In this document: positions 1-11,857 of the stretch, in pieces
Layout of the letters: each line of letters opens with the position of its first letter
Position numbering within the stretch: position 1 is the stretch's first letter
Origin: Warburgia ugandensis
Taxonomy: Eukaryota; Streptophyta; Magnoliopsida; Canellales; Canellaceae
NCBI GenBank assembly: GCA_035236585.1
Contig: CP141132.1
Span: 58,377,880-58,441,879, forward strand
Length of the DNA: 64,000 nucleotides
Direction of reading: 5' to 3'
Position numbers and translations under genes: made by a program
Notes under the pieces: generated by a model
The model's database searches: none
Told to the model about the DNA's origin: nothing
What the model saw: only the letters and a program-made list of their open reading frames with translations

Positions 1-1283
1 CTCATCCATAACTAATGTGAAGAGGTATGAACTCAATGCCGATCCTACACTAGTGGTCTTAACATTTGTTATTGCTCCCTCATACATATCTTTAATTATG
101 TCTATATACCCCCGAGAAACCCCCTTACCACCCAACACCCTCCATATTAACTCTCTAGGGACTCTATCATAAGCTTTCTCTAAGTCGATAAAGACCATAT
201 GCAGTCTTTCCTCCTCTCCCTATATTTCTCTACTAATTGTCTTAGTAAGAAAATAGCTTCCATGGTAGACCTCTCAGGTATGAAACCAAACTTATTCTCC
301 TATACACTTGTTTCATGTTGTAGCCTCTTCTCAATCACTCTTTCAAAAAGTTTCATGGTGTGGCTCATAAGTTTGATCCCTCAATAATTAGTGTAGCTCT
401 GAATGGCTCCTTTATTATTATAGATTGGTACAATAGAACTTTTCCTCCACTCATCATGCATTTTCTTTGATTTTATAATCTTGTTAAACAACTTGGTCAA
501 CCAAACTACCTCAATATCTCTCATATACTTCCAAACCTCTATTGGCACACCATCAGGCCCCATGGCCTTTCCTGATTTCATCTTTTTCAAGGCCTCTTTT
601 ACTTGAGTTATTTTAATCCTACGTTCATATCTATAATATCCAGTGTTATTTAGATTTATAGTATTTTCAATCCCTATATTGTCAGAGCCATTGTCATTTA
701 ACAATTTTTGAAAGTATGTTTCCCACCTTTTTTTGATCTCCTCTTCTTTGACTAATACCCATTGATCATCGCTTTCAATACACCTGACATGATCTAAGTC
801 CTTACACTTCTGTTCTCTTATTTTTGCAAGTTTAAACACATCTTTCTCACCTTCTCGTGTTCCTAATTTATTATAGAGCTCATCATATGCTTTAAGTTTA
901 GCCTCACTTACTATTCTCTTAGCAGAGTTTTTAGCATTCTTATATTGTTCATAGTTTTCATTAATTCTAATCTTCTGCCAAGCTTTAAAACGCATCCGTT
1001 TTTCTTTAATAACTTTTTGCATTGTTTCACTCCACCATCATGTTTCCTTTGATGATAGCCTTTTACCTTTAGATACTCCTAAGACATCTTTTTTCACTTT
1101 CTTAATGGACTCAGCAATATTAGTCCACATAGTATTTACTTCTGTTTCATAGTTCCAATTTCCTTCTACCATCAACTTATTTTTGAATGAGGTTATTTTC
1201 TCTCCTTTTAATTTCCACCACTTAGTTTTTGGATGTGTATTAAGTTCAGTTCTTTTACTCCATCTTTTAATATGGCTATCCAT
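1..1283 (-). pseudogene. RTE reverse transcriptase, N-terminal half, broken
   Basis: Two open pieces are readable on the - strand, 1283-1038 and 1022-381, followed by a shifted continuation to base 1. The piece ending at 381 stops at SYTNY and then TGA, exactly where RTEs normally read NYRGIKLM. The TGA most simply derives from a CGA arginine codon by CpG decay. Catalytic FIDLEKAYD follows at about 200-160. Relative to the right-hand copy (63400-63560), about 60 bases are missing around 44-52. This is the enzyme that would copy LINE RNA at a nicked target. It is non-functional here. Confidence 0.8.
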
Positions 1284-1299
1284 AACATTTACCTATGTT

Positions 1300-2040
1300 G
1301 TGAGGTTAAACTCTCACCAAGTATCACCTTATAATCATTACATATAGATCCTTAATTATTCCTAAGTAGAAAAAAGTCTATTTGGCTTTTATGAAGTCCA
1401 CTTTTAAAGGTTATTAAGTGTTCATCCCTCTTCTTAAAGAGTGTATTTGCAATGGACAGGTTATATGATAAAGCAAAATCAAGGATATTATCCCCCATCT
1501 CATTTCATTGACATATACCATACCCTCTGTGTATTCTATCATATCCTTCCTTTTCTTTTCCTACATGACCATTTAAGTCTGCTCCCATAAATATCCCCTC
1601 GGTGCTGGGAATTTCTTGTATGACTCCCTCCATATCTTCCAAAAACTGTCTCTTGATTATATCTTATAATCCTACTTGTGGTGTGTATGCACTTATAACA
1701 TTTATAATTTGCTCTCCTAGAACAATTATTATTATTATAATTCTATCACTGATTCTTTTAACGTTTATAACTTTATCCTTTAATTCCTTATCCATTATTA
1801 TTACTATGTCATTTCTGTTATTTTCCTTTCCTACGTACCATAATTTATACCCATCTATTTCTCTAGCTTTAGCCCCTTTCCACTTGGTTTCTTAGATATA
1901 AGCAATGTTGACTCTCCTACGTTTCATCGTGTCTACTAACTCAAAACTCTTACCTGTTAGTGTCCATATATTCCATGTAGCGATGCGAATCTTATATTCA
2001 AGAGATACCCTATTTACTACCGCCTTTCTCAACCTCCATG
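1300..2040 (-). pseudogene. RTE endonuclease (APE-like), broken
   Basis: The - strand translation from about 2020 downward reads KIRIATWNIWTLTGKSFEL, then VNIAYI, a stop, then ETKWKGAKAREIDGYKLWY. These are the conserved start and Mg-binding ETKW region of the LINE exonuclease-endonuclease-phosphatase domain. Later, GADLNGHVGKEKEGYD and the NTLFKKRDEHLITF and KSQIDFFLL blocks appear in order. The stop before ETKW (TAA for CAA) and further stops show decay. The domain nicks target DNA in active elements. Confidence 0.75.
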
Positions 2041-2289
2041 GTATGAAACCATATCCACTTTTCACTGCACCTGGGTTCTAATGCAGCAGTTAGTGATAAT
2101 ATACCTAATGCATTATCAAGCTCTATCATGGAAGAGACTAAGCCTATCACCATTCTTATGAATGGTAAAATAATTGAGAAAGATGAGCCCCAAAAGATTG
2201 ATAAGGTCCACTAAAAATAAAGAAAAATATAAAAAAGGGTACTCTACTTGTTGAACCATGTCGAATTCCTTCTCCATTTCCTTAAAGGT

Positions 2290-2985
2290 TGTGCCAAGTC
2301 ACAAAGAGTACCTTTAATGATGAGATTTTAGAGATTTTCAAGCAAGTCAAGATCAACATACTGATCTTAGATGCAATAAAACAAATCCCATCATATGTCA
2401 AATTCTTAAAAGACACTTGCACCATAAAAAGAAAACTAAATGTTTAAAAGAAGGCATTTTTTACTAAACAAGTTAGTTCTATTCTTCACAATCATACACC
2501 ACCAAAATACAAGGATCCCAGTTGCCCCACTCTTACTTGAATTATTGGCAATTATTAAATTAATCAAGCTTTACTTGATTTGGGATCTAGTGTGGACTTA
2601 CTACTGTGCTTAGTATATGAACAGTTACGTCTGAGTTTACTGAAATTTACTTCTACTACACTCCAACTAGTTGATCGTTCTATGAAGATATTGAGATGGA
2701 TAATAGAATATATGCTTATTCAGGTAGAACAATTTTGTTTCCCTATAGATTTTCTTGTTCTGGATACACAGCTAATGGTGAATGAGAAGAATAAAATACC
2801 AGTCATCTTGGGAAGACCATTTTATGGCTATGTCCAATGCCTTAATTAACTGTAGAAATGGTGTAATGAAACTGTCATTTAGTAATATGACATTAGAGTT
2901 AAACATCTTTAATATTTGTAAGCAACTTGGTGAACCCACTGATGACTTGCACAATGTCAATATGATAAATTCAGTCATGTAAGAT
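2290..2985 (+). pseudogene. Gypsy gag C-terminus and retropepsin-like protease, broken
   Basis: Gag-end motifs (VKFLKDTCTIKRKLNV) run up to 2445. From about 2570 comes ALLDLGSSVDLLLC, in which D-L-G-[SA]-S is the active-site loop of plant gypsy proteases. VILGRPF (about 2800-2820), the second protease signature, follows. A frameshift at about 2820 splits the protein into the pieces 2580-2849 and 2782-2982. The second piece carries ALINCRNGVMKLSF and NMTLELNIFN. The protease would have processed the element polyprotein. It is inactive. Confidence 0.7.
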
Positions 2986-3027
2986 CATTTTCACTCAACT
3001 TCCTTATCGGACCCACTTGATAGCTGT

Positions 3028-4086
3028 TTGGCCCACTTTAATAAGTTAAATGAGGATGCATTAATAGAGGAAGTTAATGCCATCATTAATTCTGTTCCTA
3101 TCATGGATACAGAAAAATGGAAACCTCATTTTGAGAAATTTCTATTGAGGGAGTCCACTCCCCTTCCATCATTAGTAGAACCTCTTAAACTTGAACTGAA
3201 ATTATTGCCATAAAATTTAAAATATGCCTATTTAGGAGAAAAAGAGACTTCCATTGATGAAGAAAATGAAACTATAGAAACATTCAACCTAGATCCACTT
3301 AATTCGTGTCTTGCTTATTTTTATGAAATTAATGAAGGCACACCCATTGAGGAGGTGAAGGAATTGTTGGAGATTGTGCCATTAATGAACACTTCTCAAT
3401 GGCAAGCCAAAGTAGAACGACTTACAGAACCTGATATTCTAATCGAGCCTTGTAATATAGAATATGTACCTGAATGGGACCTACAAACCTTATTTGAACA
3501 ACCATTAGATAATAATTTAGGCCAACTTGCAATCTTACATGTATTTGTAGAATAGGAAAAGAAGGAGTCCATTGATGTATTATCCTTACATCAACCAACT
3601 CTAAGGTACACATTAGAAGATAATCAGGGATTAAGCCAAACCATATATCCATCTCCGGACAAACAAAAATAACCTTTTGAGGAATTGCAAAGTCAGCTTA
3701 TAACCCAATTTAAAGAAAATGTAAGGGAAAAGAAGGAAAAAGATACTCTTAATACAATGGTCAATATTATTGCTAAATTTGGTCAAGAAAAGGACCATCC
3801 ATCTCCATATAGTCCAACAGAACTTAACCTCACATTAGTTCACATTGTTATAGTGATACCATTAATTGAATTTTCTAGGTGGAGAAATTATATTGATTAC
3901 TATGGAATTTTAAAGATGGGGGATCATCAGAGTGGTCCAACTCAATTTACAATCATGGTGATCTACTGTGTCATAATGTTATTATCACCAAAAATTTCAT
4001 GGTGGAGGAAAAATCTTGACCATCACGAGATTCTAAAGTGGCATGAGAAATTTTGTCATTTCATTGTTAAGATTAGACAAACTTAG
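3028..4086 (+). pseudogene. Repeated-motif frame of unknown function replacing RT
   Basis: Three open pieces (3028-3213, 3355-3555, 3685-4086) share a degenerate unit. The first reads IEEVNAIINSVPIMDTEKW, the second EEVKELLEIVPLMNTSQW, and the third VIVIPLIEFSRWRNYI. A fourth, weaker match, IIAKFGQEKDHPSP, is not convincing. The first piece runs into the RT linker of gypsy elements (LKLELKLLP, then a stop). I do not recognise the repeated unit. It may be an expanded spacer of a non-autonomous element. Confidence 0.45.
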
Positions 4087-4300
4087 TACCAGTTAGGTCT
4101 AAATTAGGGTACATGAGAATATGTCTAGCTGAAGATGCTAAATTTAACACTCACTAGGAGGCAACCCAGAGTTTTTTAGAAGGTCTTAGTGTTCTACATC
4201 ACCCATATTCATTTTAGGTCCTACTTTTTAAACATTGAGAATAATGTTTCTTTCAAGTTGGGAGGTGTAAAATTCTAGCAAATTCTAATTTTTGTTAGTT

Positions 4301-7300
4301 TTTCTCTTAATTTCAAAAGAAAATAAAAGATTTGTTAAAAAAATTGAAAATTTTTACTTCAATTCCTACACTATGATAAGAATTGAATTTTTTGAAGTAT
4401 AGTCTAGATAACTTTAGCTTATTAATGGAACTTTCCATGATTAATTCATCATTTTATTCATTTTCTAAAGTATTCCATGAAAGATAAGTCTGAGATCACA
4501 TTTGTACACACAGTTACATATACATAGTCCAAATTAATAAGTAGTTATAACTTAGAGATCTTGAAGAAATTTAGTAGGGACCTATAACCCAAGTGAGTAT
4601 TAGAGCTATTTATTCTTTTTGAGAGGTTACAAATTTTCTTAATTTTCTTTAGTGTGCTTAAAGAAAATTTGATCCAATCAATTCTTAAATTTGGATAATT
4701 ACCTGAATTATTAGAGTATTACCTTTAAAATTCTAAAAGTTCATTGAATCTAATAGATTATAAGAAACCTAGAAAATGATTTAGGTCATCTTTGTTATTG
4801 TAATAACCCCAATTTTTTAACATTGATTTGAGAAAATCAATGAAAGTTTAAAATTTTAGAAGACTTAGGTTGGAAAATTAGGTTAAAAGTAAATATCTTT
4901 TCATAGAGATTAAATCATAGGTAGAAACCTAGAAATTAAGAATGTAAATGAAAAATCAAATCAAATGACACTAATTTTATTAAATTCTGAGTTAGAATGA
5001 AAAATCTCAATTTTCTACATAAAAGGGTAAAACAATCATTTTTACCCATAACCAATATTTAAAATTTGAATATTTGGAATGTACTAAAAAAACTAAAAGG
5101 TACTTAAAAATTGATTCCGATGCCATTGAGTACACTAAAATTCAAGTTTTGGATAAATAATATCCATTTTTCTCCATTTTTATGAATAAAAGGGCAAAAC
5201 AGTCTTTTCACATGAAAATAGGGCCCACAAAGTAGGCTAATGTTGTGGAAGCAATAATAATTGAGCAATGCACTACCAGATTGTAGTGGAGGAAAAGATG
5301 GAGGTAGAAACTCCACCCATAAAAAAAAAAAAGAAAAAAAAAAGGAGATTTTTATGAAAAATTAATTTAATTAAAAAACTTGCCCTTAAATAATTCTGAA
5401 AATTTCACAAAAACTTTCACAACTTCACCATGAAATCCCTTAGACTCTCCTGGAAAATTAGGGCAAACTCCTCCCCCATTTCCCCCCATCTCTCTCTCCT
5501 CTCCTCTCTCTAGAATAGTACTAAGAGCCCTAAGTTCAATTAGCCACTTCATTCTAGATCAAATTTCATAAATCTCATTGTCCATATTGTTCTAAATTTC
5601 TTGATCTGCAAAACCCCTAGAGTGATTTCAAGATGCAATGGTTCAATAAACGGAAAAATACAAATCAAGATTTATTTGGTTTGTTATGGCATACAGCGAG
5701 AATTTATTTATTTTGGCATCAATTCATCAATTCTGAGTAAATAAGGTAGGAGGATATCATCCAATATTCAGTTTATGACATTTTATATATTTTTAATTTC
5801 ACTGGATTTGATTTTCTATTAATGTTTCAAAAAATCAAGTTTTGGTAAAAATAACCCTCCATATCGATATCGTGGAGGGCTTAGATGAAAAATCTGAACC
5901 GTTCAATAGATTCATAAGGGTTAAAAACCCTGAGATATGAAATAATAGCCAATTTTATGGAGGTATGATGGCCCAATTTGAAGGAAAAAAAAGGAGATGG
6001 TGATTTGACGGTCTTATTTGGATCATCTCAATTTACAAGTCATCACCCCATTTTCACTGATGGTCACAGGTAAAATAGGGCGAGACGACCGATTCCACCA
6101 GTTTTGTCCTGTGCTAACAGCCAGATCAAATCTAGATTGTTCAAATGGTTGTGAACTTCAAACTTGAATTTCAGAGTCATCTGAGCTCCAAATCGTGAGC
6201 GAAAAAGAAGCTATGGAAAGCTTATGATGTCTAATTTCATATGAAATAATAAAATTTAGGAAATATGCCAAGAAACTTTCTATTTAAAGAAAATAAGATT
6301 CTTACTTCTATGATCTTACAGATTTGAGATGATTAGACCTTAAGGATTTGATCTATTTATGTTATAATAATAAGGATATATGAAATTAAGGGTTTAATAT
6401 AACAAATCTATGATAAGTTAAAAAATATACCCTTTATGGTAGAAGTAACCTAAAATTTGTAAAGGAACTTTCTTGATCAGTAAGATTAAGCATGATCAAA
6501 CCTTACAGATGGTTGGATAGAGTTAATAATAATGAGATCTAGTAAGATCATTGATCAGTTATGACAAAAAACATGTGTAGATGATCTTTGAACCTATAAT
6601 GAAGTAAAAACCCTAGATCTAAGGAAAAGACTTAAGATCTAATCGTTGGTTCATATTAAAAGCCTTTAATAATGTAAATTGATTAGTATAATTTTATTTA
6701 ATTATTAGATTCATTTTAACTTTAATTTATGGCATGATTATAAGATCCATGCTAAGTTATTCCTTTATTTTGATGTAAATGATCTACATGTTATTAGATG
6801 GTTATATTTAATAATCTTAGGGCCATGTTAGTACACATGATTTTTCTTTAAATATCCTTAGGATAAGTAACATATAAATTAAAGCCATGCTAGTTTAATT
6901 TGAGTATGGACTATAGTATGATTTCCATTTAAGATGATAATGGAATTTTGATTTAAGTTGATGTTAGTTTAATTTGATTTCATTAATTAGGAATCATGAT
7001 AGTAGTTACATAGTATTGTTATTCTTAGATTATTGAATTTATATTAGTTTTATGCTTTGAAGTTTATGATTCATTATTGTCATATTTCTTAGTAGATTTA
7101 ATTGATAATTAGTTATGATAAAAAGCATAAAACACAAAAAATATAACCTAATGAGAAATTAGAGTTTCATGGCATAAATAAGAAGGAATGACTTGACTTG
7201 GACTTAATTAGTAAGGGTTATAATTAGTAGGACAATATAAGGAATGGTTTACTATTTCCTTGGCCCAAATTAGGATAATAATACACATCCATGAATGACA

Positions 7301-10300
7301 TTTTATATGATCATGGACATTAATAAAAATCAAGTGGAGATAAATTAGGGTTTACGAGCTCATAGGAACCTTATGGAAGGTTGAGCTAAGGTCGCTCCAG
7401 TGAATGCTGAACATTGTGGTTAAGGGGGTTATCTAATAGAGCCTCACTCTTCCTTCACCTTCTGGTGACGTTTGTTGAGGTCTAAACGCCTCCTTACATG
7501 CGAATTGAAGTAACTACTTTTTGACCATCTTGTAGCTGGTAAGCCTTAGTCAATTGGAAATAAGAGGAGTTATCTAGAATTAGGAGTGAATAAATTATCC
7601 TCAAACCAGTAACACTAACTAGTTGAGAAATAATAATAAGAATATAAAAGGTTAGCAAATTAACTAATCCTAATAAAAATTATAAATAAGATAAGGATGA
7701 TCAAACAAGAATCCAAGATAAGATCTTGAATGATCAAAAACAACAAAAGAAAGGAAATACAAATGTAGAGTAGATTATTATTATTATGTAAATATACTTG
7801 TAATATAGATTTATTATGTTAGAAGATCTGAACCCTTGATCATATGTGATTTGAGGAAGAAAGATTCAGATCATCCTACTTAAGGATGATCAAAAGACCA
7901 TATAGTATGTACCTTTGGATAGAAATATGACATTATATGTATGATTTGACAGATATATATTGATCAAGACTATGACAGACTTCAAGGAGTAAGAATACCC
8001 TATTAAGATAGGAGGATTTTATGAATGCATCTATATGAAAGATACATGTTGAATACATGATCTTATGTATAAAAATGTTGATATGTATAATGCAAATACC
8101 TTGTGTTAAATCCTTATGATCCAACCAAATAATGAGAAAATAGATATGAAATGGTTAAGTGTAGAGTTGAAGAAAACCCTAAGTAAATAGGGAAATAGAA
8201 GATATTCTAGCCATAGATATATAGACATATTGTCTGATACGTATAAGAAATATTTTACATACGAGCATGGAGGCCTGTGGTTTTGTTTTAAACAGGCGTA
8301 GGCCTGGGGATGCGATGCTAAGGGAGTTATGAGGGTTTGACCACCCACTCTCTGAAATTTGTTGATAATGAATTCCATACCTAAGAAAAGTAGAAAGTCA
8401 GGTAGGGATCTGTGGCTTTAGGCCTTTCCCTATGATGTATATATTAGTATTTATAATGGAGGAAGAGCTTTTGTTCAGTGTGGGTCTGTGGCTTTTATAA
8501 GTTGGGTATATAGTTACAAGATACCTTGGATAGACTCACCCATATGAGTGTGGAGGTGGGTTCGCTTCATATGAGAATCTAGGTTTGTTCTCTATAATAG
8601 TCATGAAATTAGGACTATCGCATGGTAGAAATGTGCTGCCCCAATAGAACATGATTATGTTGCCAATATTGTGCGTGAAGTATTTGAAAGAATATTACTA
8701 AAAGCTCTTAATTCAAAACATAGTTACCAAAAATGTGCTCCTTTAGTGTGAAACACATTTCTTAATGCCAATTCAAAATGACTTTACAGGAACGTGTGAA
8801 ATGCATGGGAGACGATATCAATACATTCTAGGAATGACAACTATACTTGTTTTAAAATATGGATATAAAATTACATGCACGAAAAATGATATTGGCATTC
8901 TTTATTATTTCTAATCCAGAAATTATGCACACAAAGATGATACAAGCAATGATTATGATTCAAAAATTTAAGTACGTAGAATGATAGTGACACTCCTATT
9001 ACTACTGCAGTCATTTTAAGTCTACATCCTCGCTATGGTGACTTTTTTAAGGACTTGAAATGGGCGATTATTAATTGAATAGTCAATTGGTGTGTATATT
9101 AAATACTGGGAATATCTTCATGGCAATGTGTGACTATATGGTCATTGCGTCATGCCTACTTCTGCATAATATAATCCATGTATGGTTGATCATACCCGTG
9201 CATTGGATTTCTCCTATTTCAAATTCCTAGTAGTCCATAAACATGTAGATTGGATTATTTCTAGCATTTGAAAAATATATACTTTGGAAGTGAAATGGAT
9301 GATTTTATATGTTTGTCAAAGTCTTCGCATTGGTTCCTTAATTATTATTTTTTCTTTCTTGTCCTTTTGTTCTTCAGTCATCTCTCAATATTTTTGCATT
9401 TCATGTTTCACATAATTTTTTATTTTATTTTCTGTTTCACATTTTCATTTCACGTATCATTTCCCGATTTCGTTTCATTTTTGGCAACCATGGTTCAAGA
9501 TGTAACTTATTGAGAACTTTATTAGACTTAAAGATACACATTAGGTGAAGGTTCAAGTCCATAAGACACCTTTGCTTATTACAAATATTTTTTAATAGCC
9601 CAGTATAATTTCAATTTTGATTCATGTGGGCAGCAGCCAGTTTTGATTTTCAACTTTTATTCTCGTGGCAATTGTTATATAATTGATATAAGAAATCACT
9701 TTTGTCATTTACCAATGTCTCACTTGAATAAAATGTAGAATGTTTCAGTTATCAATATTTGTGAAACCATCATACTATATGACTGTTATTGTTAGTTATT
9801 CATTATTTTCATGTTTTCATTCATTAGCTTTTAGCTATTTAAAAAAAAAATTACATGCTTTTTAACCATCAGCTGTCTACATGATTAATAATGTAGTTGT
9901 TTCTATACGTTTTACACAAAACTTCCATTCAATCTTAATATTTGAATATTCCCATTTAACTTTGGGGGAACGTTGAGAATAAACTTGGCTACATAAGAGA
10001 CATGTTTAAATACTTATCTTATTATGCCTTGTTCTCTCTTTGTTATAGCTGCAAGCACTGTTTTGTATTAATTTGTTTTGTTTTTCTTAAAATAATTTGG
10101 AGCATTTAAAGGCCTTTATTTTGGGCTACATCCATAAGCGGTGCTTGTATGTTAGCCTCATGGCAACCTGATTGCTTACCTACGGTAGATGAGCCATACT
10201 ATATCTCAAGAGTAGCATTATAATGAGTGATGTGCTTCTACCACAGTCTTTTACACCTTCGATTTTTGTGGTTTCTTTTCAACTCACTTTATTGTTGGTA

Positions 10301-11329
10301 GATCCTTGTAAATACTAGTTTCTATGGAACACATTTTCACAAAAATAACCAACAACCATCAATACATGTTCAGGGATTTCACACCTTTTTGGGTTCTTCT
10401 TACACCACTTCTAGAACTATGTCGTCTACGCCCAATGTGGCCGAATAGAGAAAAACAGGCAAGTAGTATTGCCCGAGGGGTAAAAGGGAGAAACTATTTT
10501 GTAAACTTAGAGATTTGTTTTTTACTTCACTTTATCAAAATACCAAGTGGCCGTTTGATAACAACATTAAGAGTGTTTTGAAAAAAACAATTTTCTCTTA
10601 AAAATTGAGAAAAAGAAGAAAATATTATAATATTGCACAAAATAGACTTTTGTTGATGGAAGGATAAGTTGAATTATTTAATGTGATAGGATCCGAATAT
10701 CAAATTGATAGTTTAAGAACTAAATATCATAAGTTGGTAGTTTAGGAGAGTAAAGTATATTTTTCCTTGAGGAATGCTAAACCAAAGTACCAAACTAAAG
10801 CCTTGTACTTATTGCATGCATGAAACCCACCTTTGAATGATTGTAGCTACTCATCGAATTTTTCTACATTGGATATCTCTCAAGGAAAAAAATATGATGT
10901 TTGGACTATTCTAGTACGTTACAAATTTTTTTAAGTCACTAAATTTAGACCGTTTGTTTAATAAATGTTTCAACGGTTTATTTGTTATGGCCAAAGGTTG
11001 GACTTTCGTAGATGCCCAATTGGACTACTAGAATCTATACTGTATACAAAGCAACAGTCTTCGTACAATAGTTGATGGAGTATCAATATATTTACATACA
11101 AGAAGGGGCAAATACAAGGGCATTTTGCAAAAGAGGTGCATATTGAGAACATGGGAAAGGGTATTAGAAGGAAAACTTTAGTAAGAAGATTTGATTTTTA
11201 TCCACAAAAAAAATACCACTGCTAAAGTAGACATACTGTTCTAACAGATTTTTATTGAAAAATTTACTTGTAGCTAAATGCAAAATATTGTCATTAAATA
11301 TATAAATATTTGAACATTACACGTGCATG
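4301..11329. other. AT-rich intergenic DNA without a recognisable gene
   Basis: Open frames here are short (under 110 codons), lack family motifs and read mostly as low-complexity AT sequence. TGTAATAACCCCAATTTTTT at 4799 resembles the 5' end of many plant gypsy LTRs. The 7370-7510 and 8270-8660 stretches are less AT-rich and could be LTR or transposon body. No primer-binding site, polypurine tract or second LTR was found. A 5.4 kb stretch of decayed LTR retrotransposon is the likeliest origin, but this is inference. Confidence 0.4.
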
Positions 11330-11716
11330 TGCACTTGTACGTGACTAGTCGAAGGTAGAACAATCAGCACTGATTATCCTGGGGTGGGCTCACGCGAGCA
11401 AAATGAACGCGCTTTGGTCTGAACGAACTACGCACATCCACTGTGTGAGAAAATGTCTCCCGCTACCGCCGCACAAGATGGACCGACCCGCTAAAAGCTG
11501 GCATTCGCACTAGGGCATCACCAAACGCACAGTAAAGTTTCGCCGCGCATGTAGAGGAAAAGTCCCTGCAGTGTTTTGAAAAACAATCAGGGCGGGGTTT
11601 TTCTTTCTTTTCCCAAAACCCTCCCCAGCTTCCCATTTCGCTCTCTCTCTCTCTCTCGCCCAGGGTTCCAATCTGCAAAGAAGTCGAAGAAGAAAGGCAA
11701 AAAGTACAGGAGAAGT
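11330..11716 (+). promoter_or_regulatory. NUP205: NUP205 promoter region and 5' leader
   Basis: Base composition changes abruptly at about 11370 from AT-rich to CpG-rich (for example the 11390-11560 region). It then becomes a pyrimidine-rich stretch at 11590-11660 including a (CT)n run at 11641-11657, the Y-patch type common at TATA-less plant promoters. I see no clear TATA box. The ATG at 11549 is followed directly by TAG, giving a two-codon upstream frame if transcribed. The transcription start cannot be fixed from sequence. Confidence 0.45.
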
Positions 11717-11857
11717 ATGATCTCCCCAAAGCGCCTCCTTTCCACAATCGAGTCAACTCTCCTGGGATCTTCTCCCCCAACCTCACGACAAAGAATCGAA
11801 CTCATGCATGCCATTCGATCATCTCTTCACGCTTTCCGTTCTCTCCTGTCCTATCCG
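11717..11857 (+). CDS. NUP205: NUP205 exon 1 (residues 1-47)
   Basis: Begins at the ATG of [17 protein letters not shown] and ends at SLLSYP before GT at 11858. Phase 0. Intron 1 is only 91 bp. Confidence 0.93.

Larger units (their letters stand above)
1..2065 (-). mobile_element. RTE-clade non-LTR retrotransposon (LINE), 5' half, cut by window edge
   Basis: Read right to left, the sequence encodes an APE-type endonuclease (about 2030-1300) and then the first half of a reverse transcriptase (1283-1). Visible motifs are TWN near the endonuclease start, ETKW, MGPDGVPIEVWKYM, RKSSIVPIYNNKG and, at about 200-150, [13 protein letters not shown] with the first catalytic Asp of RT. This domain order and these motifs match plant RTE LINEs. 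The frame is interrupted many times, so the copy is dead. The 5' boundary near 2065 is only estimated, from where homology to the endonuclease fades. The rest of the RT and the 3' tail lie left of the window. It shares long stretches with the element at 62546-64000. Confidence 0.85.
2090..4300 (+). mobile_element. Ty3/gypsy retrotransposon remnant (gag tail, protease; RT lost)
   Basis: The + strand translation gives a gag-to-protease bridge (LKDTCTIKRKLNV, then PPKYKDPSCPTLT), an aspartic protease with DLGSSVDLL, and the linker LKLELKLLP-stop-NLKYAYLGEKE that in plant Athila/Tat-like gypsy elements leads into reverse transcriptase. Here no RT, RNase H or integrase follows. Instead there is about 850 bp of broken reading frame with repeated VP-[IL]-M-x-T-x-x-W motifs, ending near 4086. 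A TTGGGAGGTGTAAAATTC stretch near 4258 resembles the region just before a 3' LTR. No LTR pair was found. The left side abuts the RTE LINE. Confidence 0.7.

Noticed and set aside
1602-1895. 97-codon + strand frame
   Set aside because: It is the antisense of the RTE endonuclease.
11576-11716. Longer NUP205 start giving 47 more residues
   Set aside because: The frame is open upstream but its first codon is TTG; the family begins at MISPK, matching the ATG at 11717.
11463-11814. Overlapping - strand frames of 75-107 codons in the NUP205 leader
   Set aside because: They are antisense to CT-rich and CpG-rich leader sequence, have low-complexity content and share no family motif.
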